Below, piece after piece: positions 38,539 through 47,698 of a DNA stretch of 64,000 bases. The notes beneath the pieces were generated by a model. The model worked only from the letters and a program-made list of their open reading frames with translations, made no database searches and was not told the DNA's origin. Location: NCBI RefSeq assembly GCF_027853915.1, contig NZ_JAQGLA010000012.1, positions 1-64,000 on the forward strand. The letters are read 5' to 3'. The position numbers and the translations under genes were made by a program. This DNA is from Saccharopolyspora oryzae (GTDB taxonomy: Bacteria; Actinomycetota; Actinomycetes; Mycobacteriales; Pseudonocardiaceae). The stretch's first letter is position 1; each line of letters begins with the position of its first letter.

Positions 38539-39342
38539 TCAGGAGTTGAGCTCCCGTCCGATGAAGGTCAGGACGTCGGTGATGACCTCGTCCTTGTTGG
38601 TTTCGTTGAACAGTTCGTGGCGGCCGCCCGGGTAGATGTGCTCGTGGAACTCGTGGCCGCGGATGCGGTCGATGCCGGTGCGCGTGTCGGCCTCCGGCAC
38701 CAGTTCGTCGTCCTCGCCGTGGACCCACAGGGTCGGCTTCTCGATCGTCGGGCCCTCGTTGATCGCCAGCAGGCACTCGTCGATCGCCTGCAGCGTCGGG
38801 CGCTTGAACGGGCCGTGCCAGACCAGCGGGTCCGCGACGTAGGACGCGCCGGTGGCGGGGTCGCGGGACAGCGTCGAGGGGTCGATCGGGGTGTCCGGGA
38901 TCTCGTCGTGCTCCAGCAGGTCCAGCACGTGCCAGGTGCCCAGGACCGGGCCGGAGAGCACCACCGCGGCCAGGTTCTCCTGGTGCTCCTGCGCGTAGCG
39001 CGCGGCGAGCATCCCGCCCATCGAATGTCCGATGAGGACGACCGGCAGGCCGGGGTGCTCGGCGGTGACCTGCCGGCGCAGCGTCTCCAGATCGGCCACG
39101 AGCTCTTCGGCGTCGGCGAACAGGACCCGCTCGCCCTCCGAGCGGCCGTGCCCGATGTGGTCCGGCGCGTAGACCTGCGCGCGGGCGGAAACCAGCTGCT
39201 CGGCGACCCACTGGTAGCGCCCGGAGTGCTCGCCGTACCCGTGCGCGATCAGCGCGATCCAGCCCGGGTTGGTCGCGGCCCACTCGCGCACCACCAGCTT
39301 GCCGTGACGTCCGGTGATCTCTCGATCCGTTGGCTCGATCAT
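38539..39342 (-). CDS. Monoacylglycerol lipase / lysophospholipase-like hydrolase
   Basis: 267 aa alpha/beta hydrolase. HGYGEHSGRY oxyanion region, nucleophile GHSMGG, acid GEDDELVP and catalytic His GGRHELFNE are all present, in the Hydrolase_4 (MGL) pattern. It should cleave monoacylglycerols or lysophospholipids. No signal peptide, so cytoplasmic. The ATG at 39342 (MIEPTDREITGRHGKLV) is preferred to one 12 codons earlier. A D element lies upstream. Confidence 0.92.
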   Translation of the reverse strand: MIEPTDREITGRHGKLVVREWAATNPGWIALIAHGYGEHSGRYQWVAEQLVSARAQVYAPDHIGHGRSEGERVLFADAEELVADLETLRRQVTAEHPGLPVVLIGHSMGGMLAARYAQEHQENLAAVVLSGPVLGTWHVLDLLEHDEIPDTPIDPSTLSRDPATGASYVADPLVWHGPFKRPTLQAIDECLLAINEGPTIEKPTLWVHGEDDELVPEADTRTGIDRIRGHEFHEHIYPGGRHELFNETNKDEVITDVLTFIGRELNS

Positions 39343-39418
39343 GCTGCCACCACAGCACATCTGATCGAGCCAAGCCACACCCTGGCGCGTTTCGTCAGCG
39401 GCGCGCCGACGAGATCAC

Positions 39419-39515
39419 CGGGGGTTTCCCATCCTCGTCCTGCGCGGCGGTGCGGGTGGCGGAACCTCAGCGCTGGTCGCCCTTCGCGGTCGCAGCCCGG
39501 ACGAGGTGGAAGGGC
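39419..39515. repeat. D-family element, copy D2 (short form)
   Basis: TTTCCCATCCTCGTCC and GGACGAGGTGGAA are inverted ends; inside lie TGCGCGGCGGTGC, GGGTGGCGGAACCTCAGCG and GCAGCCCGG. Its right end GGCTCA directly abuts (and supplies) the TGA stop of the lipoprotein gene read on the - strand. Confidence 0.85.
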
Positions 39516-40223
39516 TCACTGGTGGTATGCGCTGCCGTCGATGGTTCCGCCGCCGCAGACCGGGCCGGAGTTCCAGGCGACCGGGAGCGCGTCGGTCTCG
39601 TCGGGCGGGATGACCTGGAGGCGGGCCGGGGTGGGTTGGCACTGCCCGTCGGTCGGCTCGTCGCCGGTCGGGACGACGGTCCAGTGCAGCGTGGCGCTGG
39701 CCGAGGCGCCAGGGGCCAGGGTGATCATGGACGGACCGGGGTTCGGGGTGCGCTCGGCGTTGGTCGGCAGCGCGCGGCCCGAGGAGTCGACCAGCTGCAT
39801 CCCGCCGTAGCCGTACAGGGTGCAGGTCTCGCCGCTGTTGTTGGTCAGCGTCAGCTCGGCGTAGCGCTGCCCGGCGCCGGCATCGGCGTTCTGCAGCGAG
39901 CCGTTGAGCATCGACGTGTGGCAGCGCGTGCTCTTGGCGCCCTGCGGCTCCTGCTTCTTCGGAGGCGCCTGGGCGGTCGTGGGGTCGGAGGCCGTCGGGC
40001 TCGGCTGGGGGCTCTCCGCCTGCGGGGCCTGCGGCGTCTCGGCGGGCTGCTGCAAGTTCATGGCCGCGGCGGGTGGCTGGGGCTGGGGGTGTGCGATCGG
40101 TGCGGCGACGACCTTGCCGGTCTGGGGTGCCTGGCTGCAGGCCGCCATCAGCCCGGCGGCGAGCAGGGCGCCGGATGCCTGGAGCGTCCGCAAGCCGATG
40201 GTGCGCAGTCGATGCGCGGTCAT
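39516..40223 (-). CDS. DUF4232 lipoprotein
   Basis: 235 aa. Signal peptide with lipobox LLAAGLMAAC (Cys at about 28), then a Pro/Gln-rich linker (about 30-95) and a DUF4232 domain: CHTSMLNGSLQN, YAELTLTNNSGETCTLYGYGGMQLVD, LAPGASASATLHW. Extracellular, membrane-anchored; function of DUF4232 unknown. ATG at 40223 with GGGAGG upstream. It ends exactly at a D element. Confidence 0.9.
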   Translation of the reverse strand: MTAHRLRTIGLRTLQASGALLAAGLMAACSQAPQTGKVVAAPIAHPQPQPPAAAMNLQQPAETPQAPQAESPQPSPTASDPTTAQAPPKKQEPQGAKSTRCHTSMLNGSLQNADAGAGQRYAELTLTNNSGETCTLYGYGGMQLVDSSGRALPTNAERTPNPGPSMITLAPGASASATLHWTVVPTGDEPTDGQCQPTPARLQVIPPDETDALPVAWNSGPVCGGGTIDGSAYHQ

Positions 40224-40590
40224 CACGACCACCTCCCGTCCCCGTCCTGCGCGGCGGGGTCCGTCGGTAACTGCTCTGCTGTTGTGTAGACGCCTGGCGG
40301 GCGGGAGGGTTGCCCACCAGCTCCCGATTGTCCGCCCTTCACCGGCTGTGCGTGCTACGAGCCGAGCTACTCCGCAGGGTTGAACCGGAGTTCGCCACGG
40401 ATGGGCTGATCGGGTGCATTCGGTGAGGCGCTAATACTCGATAGGTGGAATTACTGGTTCGCGAATTGAGTGATTCTCGTTTTTCGGTAGCCCGACCGGG
40501 TGGTGATCTTCACCTGAACGGCGGGACTGCGGGTTTGTGCGAATTAGATATCTTTGGGCCCGCTAGCAGGCCGAACTCAGGGGGTTTGAC
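40224..40590. other. Divergent intergenic region
   Basis: 367 nt between the lipoprotein (-) and lysozyme (+) genes. The right half (about 40430-40565) is AT-rich for this genome. TAATACTCGATAGGT near 40434 could be a -10 region. A short GGTGATCTTCACC hairpin lies near 40502. No gene, and no c-di-AMP riboswitch found. Confidence 0.35.
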
Positions 40591-41379
40591 ATGGCCGAAC
40601 GCATTCCCGGCGTGGACGTATCGCGATATCAGGGGGAACCGGATTGGGGTGCGGTTCGCGGCGCCGGATACGTCTTCAGCTACATCAAAGCGACTGAAGG
40701 CGTCGGATATGTGAGTCCGACGCTGGACGGGCAGTTGGCCGGTGCCCGCGGCGCCGGGATGGTCACCGGGCTCTACCACTTCGCGCGCCCGGACACGAAC
40801 TCCCCGGAGCAGGACGCGGCCGATTTCGCCGCGCAGCTCGGGCGGCTGAACTCCAGCGCGGCCGGGAACCTGCCGCCGTGCCTGGACATCGAGACCGACG
40901 CGGCGAACCTGGGCGCCTGGGTCAAGGGCTTCATCAACGCCATCCGCGGGCACACCGGCCGCAACGAGGTCGTCGTGTACGCCTCGGCGTCGTGGTTCCA
41001 GGACAAGCTGGCCACCGACTCCTGGGTGGACCCCGGGGTGTTCCTGTGGGTCGCCCACTACGGCCGCCCGCCGGGCGAGCCGGGCTACCTGACCGACCGC
41101 GTGGCGATCCACCAGCACGCCTCCGACGGGCAGGTGCCGGGCATCGGCGGCAACACCGACGTGAACGTCTCGATGGTGCCGCTGGAGGTGCTCACCGGTG
41201 CCGGAGCGCCGCCGCCTCCGCCGCCGCCCGCGCCGGAGACCTACGTGGTGCAGCCGGGCGACACGCTGTCCGGGATCGGTCAGAAGCTGGGCGTGGACTG
41301 GCGGGAGATCGCCCGGGTCAACGGGATCAACAACCCGGACCTGATCTACGTGGGCCAGGTCCTGAAGATTCCGCGCTGA
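40591..41379 (+). CDS. GH25 lysozyme with C-terminal LysM
   Basis: 262 aa. GH25 domain (residues 5-205): GVDVSRYQG, FSYIKATEGVGYV, GLYHFARPD, the DxE catalytic CLDIETD and FLWVAHYG. A poly-Pro linker (PPPPPPPAPE, about 209-218) leads to one LysM (YVVQPGDTLSGIGQKLG ... YVGQVLKIPR). No signal peptide is present at the ATG, which has GGGGGTTTGAC before it and no in-frame extension that would supply one. The enzyme therefore needs a non-classical export route, or acts after lysis. Could be prophage-like, but no phage genes surround it. Confidence 0.92.
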   Translation: MAERIPGVDVSRYQGEPDWGAVRGAGYVFSYIKATEGVGYVSPTLDGQLAGARGAGMVTGLYHFARPDTNSPEQDAADFAAQLGRLNSSAAGNLPPCLDIETDAANLGAWVKGFINAIRGHTGRNEVVVYASASWFQDKLATDSWVDPGVFLWVAHYGRPPGEPGYLTDRVAIHQHASDGQVPGIGGNTDVNVSMVPLEVLTGAGAPPPPPPPAPETYVVQPGDTLSGIGQKLGVDWREIARVNGINNPDLIYVGQVLKIPR

Positions 41380-41498
41380 CGATCGAAGTCGGCGGGTTTT
41401 TCCAAACCGTTACTGGCGGGTACGCCGAAGGCCCGCTTTCGCGATCAGATCGGACTACCGTCTTCGCTTGAACATCGCGCGGGGCGGAGGTGAACGCG

Positions 41499-42638
41499 AT
41501 GGCGGCGACGGCGGAGCTGATCCGCGGCCACTGGACTCGCGGTGAGCCGGGACGGGACGCCCCCGAGCAGCTGGTGGTCGCGCTCTACCGCTGGTGGGTC
41601 GTCGCGATGACCCTCAAGACCTTGGGCGCGACCTGGGACATCTGCTGGCACTTCAGGTGGCTGCGCGACGACCTCGCGCCGCCGCACATGATCAACACGG
41701 TGGGCACCGCGATCGTGGTGGGACTGGTCGTCTTCCACACCTACACCGGGATCGGTGCCGACCGCGCCACGCTGCGCTGGATGCAGTGGGGGCTCGGCAT
41801 CTTCCTGGTGGCCGCGCCGCTGGACGTGATCAACCACCGGGTCAACGGCCTGGACATCACCGCGTGGAGCCCCTCGCACGCGCTGCTCTACATCGGCACC
41901 GGGCTGATGAGCATCGGGCTGCTCCGCGGCTGGGCGCGCTACGGCGGCGGTGACCGGTACTCGTACGCGATCACCTGCTTCCTGTGGTTCACGGTGCTGG
42001 ACAACTTCCTGTTCCTGAACCAGCACCAGGAGTACGGCGTGCTGGGGCTGGCCGCGTGGGATCGCGGCACGCCTTACGCCGACGACGAGCTGCTGCAGTT
42101 CGCCGCCGACGACCTGGGCCGACCGCTGGACCGGATCGCCGTCGAGCACTTCACGCTGCCGGTGCCGGACTGGGTGTACCCGACGTGGGCGGTGCTCACC
42201 GGGCTCGGCACGCTGCTGCTGGCGCGACGGCTGGTCGGGCGGAAGTGGACCGCGACCACCATCGCCGCCGGTTACCTGGCGTTCCGCTGCGTCGCCTGGG
42301 GATTGCTGGCCGCGGCCGACTTCCCGATCTCGGCCGTGCCGTTCTTCGTGCTCGCCGGGGCCGTCGCGATCGACCTGTCGTTCCAGCTGGCGGCCCGGAT
42401 CCGACCGGTGGTCGGTGCGGCGGCTGTGACCTCGGTGTCGTACGCGGCGCTGTCGTTGCAGGAGACCTACCTGGCCGCGCCGCCCGCCGACTACTCGACC
42501 GCGCTGTACGTGGTCGTGCTGTTCGCCGGGCTGTGGTGGTTGTTCCAGTTCCTGCTCGACACCGAGCAGGGGCAGCAGCTGGTGCTGCGGGCTCAGACGA
42601 TGACCGGAGCGCGGGAGAGCACCACACCCAGCCCGTAG
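41499..42638 (+). CDS. Multi-pass membrane protein, unrecognised
   Basis: 379 aa, about 9-10 hydrophobic segments. The N-terminal part has conserved-looking WDICWHFRWLRDDLAPPHM and HTYTGIG; FTVLDNFLFLNQHQEYG is a polar stretch between helices. The His and Trp richness recalls metal- or haem-handling membrane proteins, but this is weak. The ATG at 41499 lies 8 nt after GGAGG; a GTG 9 nt earlier overlaps that ribosome site. Its end overlaps the CopD-like gene by 46 nt (convergent). Confidence 0.75.
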   Translation: MAATAELIRGHWTRGEPGRDAPEQLVVALYRWWVVAMTLKTLGATWDICWHFRWLRDDLAPPHMINTVGTAIVVGLVVFHTYTGIGADRATLRWMQWGLGIFLVAAPLDVINHRVNGLDITAWSPSHALLYIGTGLMSIGLLRGWARYGGGDRYSYAITCFLWFTVLDNFLFLNQHQEYGVLGLAAWDRGTPYADDELLQFAADDLGRPLDRIAVEHFTLPVPDWVYPTWAVLTGLGTLLLARRLVGRKWTATTIAAGYLAFRCVAWGLLAAADFPISAVPFFVLAGAVAIDLSFQLAARIRPVVGAAAVTSVSYAALSLQETYLAAPPADYSTALYVVVLFAGLWWLFQFLLDTEQGQQLVLRAQTMTGARESTTPSP

Positions 42639-43708
42639 GCCACACCCATCACCGCGACCTCGGCGGCGGCCCAGCCGAGGAGCGCGGTGCGCTGGTGGCG
42701 GGCGATGCGGGGCAGCAGGCGGAAGCGCATCTGCGAGGCGATCGCACCCAGCGCCACCAGGCAGAGCACCTTCGCCACGATGATCTGGCCGTAGCTGGTG
42801 GTGACCAGGCCGGGCAGGCCGACGTTCGGCGTGATGACCAGCGTCATCAGGCCGTTGAACAGGCCCGATGCGCCGACCACGACGAAGGCGGTGGTGGCCA
42901 GTTTGGAGAAGCGCGGCAGCGCCTCCGCCAGCAGGCCGCGCCGGGGTGCGACGAACAGCGCGACGGCGGCCAGACCACCGGTCCACATGGCCGCACCGAT
43001 CACGTGCAGCTCCATCGAGATCATGCTGAAGTCGTGGTAGCGCCAGTCCGTGGCGTGGCCGGTCAGCGGCATCGGCAGCAGGCCGAGCAGGGCGATGATG
43101 GTGCGCAGCTCGGCGGGCACCGACTCGCCGAACCGGATGGCCAGGAATCCGAGCGCCGCGCACACCAGACCGGCGCCGGCGCTGGCGAGCAGGCCCGGGC
43201 CGGCCGGGACGTTCGCGACGTAGTCCACCAGCAGCTGGACGGTGACCTCGCGGTCCGGGCTCAGCTCGGAGGCCTGCAGCACCAGGGACACCAGGGCGGC
43301 GAGCATCCAGATCAACGCCGTCATCACGGTCGCCCGGCGGGCCAGGGCCATGATCGGTTCGGTCTGCTTCGGGCGGTCGAAGCCGAGCAGCTTCGGCAGC
43401 AGGCTCAGGCCGACCGTGGCCAGCGCGGCCAGGTCCAGCACGACCCGTGCGGTGGGCAGGCCGAAGCGCACCAGCGACGGCGGGTCGGGCAGTCCGGGGA
43501 TCGTGCCGACTGCGGTGTAGGTGGTGGTGATCAGAGCAGCGAGCAGCGCGCCGCCGACCAGGGCGACCACCACCGCGGTCTTCTGCCGGGGTGCGGTGCG
43601 ATCTTCGGGGTTGCCGGGGCGGTCCGGTTCGGCGGTTCGCTTCGAACGGGCAACGGCATCGGAATCGGCAGCCACGGCAGCCATCATCTCACCCGGTCGA
43701 GCAGCCAT
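42593..43708 (-). CDS. CopD-family membrane protein
   Basis: About 371 aa from the ATG at 43708 (starts at 43687/43684 are alternatives; none has a convincing ribosome site). About eight membrane segments and the CopD pattern: MELHVIGAAMWTGGLAAVALF and LLGLLPMPLTGHATDW. CopD proteins are copper-import/resistance membrane proteins; here no CopC partner is adjacent, so the copper role is by family only. Confidence 0.83.
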   Translation of the reverse strand: MAARPGEMMAAVAADSDAVARSKRTAEPDRPGNPEDRTAPRQKTAVVVALVGGALLAALITTTYTAVGTIPGLPDPPSLVRFGLPTARVVLDLAALATVGLSLLPKLLGFDRPKQTEPIMALARRATVMTALIWMLAALVSLVLQASELSPDREVTVQLLVDYVANVPAGPGLLASAGAGLVCAALGFLAIRFGESVPAELRTIIALLGLLPMPLTGHATDWRYHDFSMISMELHVIGAAMWTGGLAAVALFVAPRRGLLAEALPRFSKLATTAFVVVGASGLFNGLMTLVITPNVGLPGLVTTSYGQIIVAKVLCLVALGAIASQMRFRLLPRIARHQRTALLGWAAAEVAVMGVAYGLGVVLSRAPVIV

Positions 43709-44621
43709 TCCGGGTCGCACGGCGAACTCGATCACTGGTCGTGACCGAATTGTTTCGGTGCGCATTTCCGGGATCGGTGGGGTGACGTTGTCGAAGTGTC
43801 GTCTCGGTCACCGTGTTCGTCGCCATCAGTTGATCTTCCAATTGGATGATTTCCCAGTTCGGGACGGCTTTTCGGGGCCCGGTTCGATTCGTCTGGTTTG
43901 CCTGTTCGGCGGTTCGCGCGGACACCGGGCCGGACGGGCTTGTGTTGCTGGCAATGTCCTCAGCATCGTTGTTCTAGAGTCGACCACGTGTATCCGGCGG
44001 CCAGCGCAACAGCGCACGCGGGGGGCGCGCCCGGCGCACCTCGACCGTGCGCGGGCGAAGCGATTCCGGAACCTGCGCGGTTCTTCCCGCTCGATTCGCC
44101 GAGTCGTCGGCTTTCGTTCACCGGCTCGGCGCAGGCTTATTCGTCCGGTGTTTCACGGGGCGCTGCAATTTCGTTCCGCACCGCATCGGCCGGTGTTCGG
44201 GTCGGGGTTCCCACGGGGTTTTCCGGAGGCGTCCCCGAGTTCCGGGAGGAATCGCATTTCGCCTGGTCGGATGCGATTTCTGCGAGGTTCGTCGGAAGCC
44301 TTGGCCCAGTGGCACCCGAGGTGCCGCGAAGTGCGAGCCTGGGGGGTCTCAGGGAAATTGGGGGTCCGACCCCGGATGTGAGTCGGTCCCGCGAAACGCG
44401 AGATTGAGCGGTGTGGACGGACAGCGAAGGCGGGAACCGCCGGCGGCGGGTCCCGGCGCGGGCAGCAAGCCGGCGCGGCGGACGCCGCGAGGCTCGACAG
44501 CAGGACGTGACATGGGTCGCCGACTAGGGTGTTCGATAGTCGAACGTCCCCGCATCCTGCTCAAGAGGGCTGACCCGGTCGTGCCGCACCACCCCGATCC
44601 CGCGACTGGGCGTGGTTCGAG
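43709..44621. other. 913-nt region without a confident gene
   Basis: No recognised gene, though several frames are open because of GC bias. The best candidate is a GTG-started 139-aa frame at 43988-44407, with TAGAGT 8 nt upstream as a leaderless -10, but its composition (Ser/Arg/Gly/Pro) and mixed third-position GC are unlike the neighbours. GC content drops in places (e.g. 43828-43860). Could contain a leader, a decayed gene or a foreign segment. Confidence 0.3.
44531..44545. promoter_or_regulatory. Palindrome upstream of the glycosyltransferase operon
   Basis: GTTCGATAGTCGAAC is a perfect inverted repeat with a 3-nt centre, 77 nt before the DMT gene. It has LexA-like half sites in the wrong order (LexA is TCGAAC-N4-GTTCGA-like), so another regulator is likelier. 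Confidence 0.4.
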
Positions 44622-45563
44622 ATGACTGCGCTCGCGGTGTTGCTCGCTGCTCTGGGAGCCCTCGGCAACGCGGTCGGGGCGCGGATGCAGCACGCTGCGG
44701 TCCACGACACGATGGACGGCAGCGGGCTGGGCCTGCGGACCCAGTCCAGGCTCGTCCGCAACCCGCGCTGGCTCACCGGCCTCGGATGCCTCGGCGCCGG
44801 TGCCGTGCTCCACGCCTGCGCGCTGGGTCTCGCTCCGCTCAGCGTCGTGCAGCCGATCGGCGTGCTGGCCCTTCCGACCACCGTGCTGCTCAACAGCCGT
44901 CAGCAGGGCATCCGGGTCCGCGACCTGAGCCCCAACGTCCTGCTCGCGGTGCTCGCGGCCACCGGTGGTGTCGCCGCGTTCGTCTTCCTCGCCGCCGGTA
45001 GCGCGACCGCCACCCCGGTGGCCGGTGGCGTGCAGCTGGCGGCGACCCAGCTGGTCGCCGCCGGTGTCCTGGCGGTGGGCGTGCTGGCCGTGCTGACCCG
45101 GTCGAAGGTGCGCTGCATCTTCTTCGCGGCCGGGTGCGCGATCGCCTACGGGTACGTGTCGCTGCTGATGCGCGCCGTCGCGCAGCAGCTGGGCACGAAC
45201 GAACTGCTGGACATCAACCCCCTTCCACTGCTCGGCATCGCCGTGGCGATGGTCGTGGGCGGCTGGCTGCTGCAGCACGGCTACGCCAGCGGCCCGCCCG
45301 ACCTGGTGGTGGCCTGCCTGACCGTGATCGACCCGCTCGTCGCGGTCGGCCTGGGCATCGGGCTGCTCGGCGAAGCCGACGACGTCAGCGCCACGACCGC
45401 CACCGGCCAAGTCCTCTGCGCGGTGGTGGCCTGCATCGGGGTGTTCGCGCTCGCGCGCTACCACCCAGAAACCGAGGAGCGGCGCGTGCCCGCTCCGGTG
45501 ACCGGCAGCAGTGATCTTGCCGGACCGAGTTCGACAGATCGTCCTGACGGGAGTTCTCCTTGA
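44622..45563 (+). CDS. DMT/EamA-like membrane transporter
   Basis: 313 aa, about 9-10 membrane segments. VLLAALGALGNAVGARMQHAAV start, PLSVVQPIGVLALPTTVLLNS (EamA-like loop) and LLQHGYASGPPDLVVACLTVIDPLVAVGLG in the second repeat mark the drug/metabolite superfamily. In this position, ahead of two glycosyltransferases, flipping of a lipid-linked or sugar substrate is a reasonable inference. First gene of the operon; it overlaps the next by 4 nt (TTGA). Confidence 0.83.
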   Translation: MTALAVLLAALGALGNAVGARMQHAAVHDTMDGSGLGLRTQSRLVRNPRWLTGLGCLGAGAVLHACALGLAPLSVVQPIGVLALPTTVLLNSRQQGIRVRDLSPNVLLAVLAATGGVAAFVFLAAGSATATPVAGGVQLAATQLVAAGVLAVGVLAVLTRSKVRCIFFAAGCAIAYGYVSLLMRAVAQQLGTNELLDINPLPLLGIAVAMVVGGWLLQHGYASGPPDLVVACLTVIDPLVAVGLGIGLLGEADDVSATTATGQVLCAVVACIGVFALARYHPETEERRVPAPVTGSSDLAGPSSTDRPDGSSP

Positions 45564-46789
45564 CTTCGCAACCGCACAGCCGACCGCTGCGGATCGTGGT
45601 CGGCGCGACCACCTACCCGCCCCACGTGAACGGTGCGGCGATCTTCGGGCACCGGTTGGCGACCGGGCTGTCCGCTCGCGGCCACGACGTGCACGTCATC
45701 TGCCACTCGGACGACCGCACCGAGCACCTCGAGGTCGAGGACGGCGTGACGGTGCACCGCGTGCCCTCCTACGGCTCTCCCTTCCACCCCTCGATCCGCG
45801 GCATCATGCCGTGGCAGGCCCGCCAGGCCGATCGGCTGCTGGCCGAGATCCAGCCCGACGTCGTGCACGTCCAGTCGCACTTCTTCATCTGCCGCGGGCT
45901 GATCAACTCGGCCCGGCAGCGGAACCTGCCGCTGGTGGCGACCAACCACTTCATGCCGGAGAACATCTTCGGCTACATCAAGGTCCCGCAGTTCCTGCAG
46001 GACGCGGCCGGCCGGCTGCTGTGGCACAACCTGATCAAGCACTACGGCAAGGCGCAGCTGGTCACCGCACCGACGCCCCGCGCCGTCCAGCTGCTGCAGG
46101 ACAACGGGTTCACCGACGCGGCCTTCCCGGTCTCCTGCGGCATCGACGTCGAGCGGTACCGGCAGCCCGCCGAGCGCTACCGCGCCGAGAACCCCGACCC
46201 GGACACCCGGACCGTGCTCTTCGTCGGGCGCCTCGACGAGGAGAAGCACATCGACGACTTGCTGCGCGCGATGTCGCTGCTGCGCACCGAGGTCCCGACC
46301 CGGTTGGAGATCGTCGGCAACGGCAGCCGGCGCGCCACCTTCGAGCAGCTCGCCGCCGAGCTCGGCATCGCCGACCGGGTCCAGTTCCACGGCTACCTCG
46401 ACGAGGAGGAGCTGCTGGAGGCCTACGCGCGCGCCGACCTGTTCTGCATGCCCAGCATCGCCGAGCTGCAGAGCCTCGCCACCATGGAAGCCATGTCGGC
46501 CGGAACCCCGGTCGTGCTGGCCAACGCCATGGCGCTGCCGCACCTCGTGCAGCCCGGGCAGAACGGTTGGCTGTACCCGCCGCGCGATGTGCACGCGCTG
46601 GCCCGCGCCATCGAGGACGTGCTGGTCGACCGCGCCACGATCGACCGGATGGGCAAGGCCAGCGAGCACCTGGTCTCCCGGCACGACATCGACGAGATCC
46701 TCGGCCGGTTCGAGACGATCTACCACCACGTGATCGACCCGGAGGGTGCCGTCGAGCTCGACGAGATCCGCACCGAGCTGGCGAGCTGA
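45560..46789 (+). CDS. GT4-family glycosyltransferase
   Basis: 409 aa, GT-B fold. N-terminal acceptor domain (TYPPHVNGAAIFGHRLATGL, VHVQSHFFICRGL, ATNHFMPENIFGYIKV) and C-terminal donor domain with VLFVGRLDEEKHIDDLLRA and the EX7E-like ADLFCMPSIAELQSLATMEAMSAGTPVV. It resembles MgtA/PimB-type GDP-mannose or UDP-sugar transferases that glycosylate membrane lipids; donor not predictable. The TTG start at 45560 has GGGAGTTCTCC upstream and overlaps the DMT stop. Confidence 0.9.
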   Translation: MTSQPHSRPLRIVVGATTYPPHVNGAAIFGHRLATGLSARGHDVHVICHSDDRTEHLEVEDGVTVHRVPSYGSPFHPSIRGIMPWQARQADRLLAEIQPDVVHVQSHFFICRGLINSARQRNLPLVATNHFMPENIFGYIKVPQFLQDAAGRLLWHNLIKHYGKAQLVTAPTPRAVQLLQDNGFTDAAFPVSCGIDVERYRQPAERYRAENPDPDTRTVLFVGRLDEEKHIDDLLRAMSLLRTEVPTRLEIVGNGSRRATFEQLAAELGIADRVQFHGYLDEEELLEAYARADLFCMPSIAELQSLATMEAMSAGTPVVLANAMALPHLVQPGQNGWLYPPRDVHALARAIEDVLVDRATIDRMGKASEHLVSRHDIDEILGRFETIYHHVIDPEGAVELDEIRTELAS

Positions 46790-46795
46790 GCCGCC

Positions 46796-47698
46796 GTGGT
46801 GACCCCGGAACTCCAGCCCGTGGAGCAGGTGGCGCGCATCAGCGGCGCTGACGTGCACTACTGGACCTACCGCGACGACCTCGCCGACAGCGCCGGTGCC
46901 GACCGCGCTGAAGCGGCCGACACCGTGCTGATGGTGCACGGGTTGCGGGGCACCCACCACGGCTTGGAGCTCATCACCGCGGGGTTGCCCGACCACCGCG
47001 TGGTGATTCCCGACCTGCCCGGATTCGGGGACTCCGGGCCGATGACCGGGAAGCGCCACGACGTCGCCGGCTACGCGCACGTGATCACCGAGCTGATCGA
47101 GCGGATCGACGGCCGCGACCGTCCCATCGTGCTGCTCGGGCACTCGTTCGGCTCGATCGTCGCGTCCGAGGTGGCCGCCACCAGGCCCGAGCTCATCAGC
47201 AAGCTGGTGCTGATCAACCCGATCGCCACTCCGGCGCTGCGCGGGCCGCGGGTGCTGCTGTCCGGGTTGACCTCCGCCTACTACACGCTGGGCAGGCGGC
47301 TGCCGATCCGCGCTGGGCACTCGCTGCTGAGCAACCGCTGGGTGGTGCTGGCGGCCAGCCGGGCGATGACGCGGACCAAGGACAAGCAGCTGCGCGAGTT
47401 CATCGACAGCAACCACTTGCGCTACTTCAGCCGCTTCCACAGCCCGGCCCTGGTCAGCGAGACCTTCGTGGCCTCGACGACGCACACCGTCATCGACCAC
47501 GCCGACGACATCCACCTGCCCACCCTGCTGATCGCCGGGGAATCCGACGAGATCGCACCGCTGCCGGGCCAGCGAGCGCTGGCCGCCCGGATGTCCGATG
47601 CCGAGCTCGTGGTGATCCCGAACGTCGGACACCTGGTGCACTACGAAACGCCGGGTCCGGCGGCAGCAGCGATCCAGCGCTTCCTCGGAGCCGCATGA
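46796..47698 (+). CDS. Alpha/beta hydrolase
   Basis: 300 aa. VLMVHGLRGTHHGLEL (oxyanion), nucleophile VLLGHSFGSIVASE, acid LIAGESDEIAPL and His NVGHLVHYETP. It lies between two glycosyltransferases, 6 nt after the first and overlapping the second by 4 nt. An esterase or acyltransferase-like role on the glycolipid made by this operon is a contextual inference. GTG at 46796; an adjacent GTG is equally possible. Confidence 0.87.
   Translation: MVTPELQPVEQVARISGADVHYWTYRDDLADSAGADRAEAADTVLMVHGLRGTHHGLELITAGLPDHRVVIPDLPGFGDSGPMTGKRHDVAGYAHVITELIERIDGRDRPIVLLGHSFGSIVASEVAATRPELISKLVLINPIATPALRGPRVLLSGLTSAYYTLGRRLPIRAGHSLLSNRWVVLAASRAMTRTKDKQLREFIDSNHLRYFSRFHSPALVSETFVASTTHTVIDHADDIHLPTLLIAGESDEIAPLPGQRALAARMSDAELVVIPNVGHLVHYETPGPAAAAIQRFLGAA

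Noticed and set aside
40233-40275. Sixth D element near the lipoprotein start
   Set aside because: Only CGTCCTGCGCGGCGG resembles the core; the flanking blocks and inverted ends are absent.
40430-40590. c-di-AMP (ydaO) riboswitch before the lysozyme gene
   Set aside because: Such riboswitches often precede wall hydrolases in actinomycetes, but the conserved GGGTGAATC-type and TAGGG blocks are not found.
44531-44545. LexA/SOS box
   Set aside because: Half sites are in the opposite order to the actinobacterial SOS box and spaced by 3, not 4, bases.
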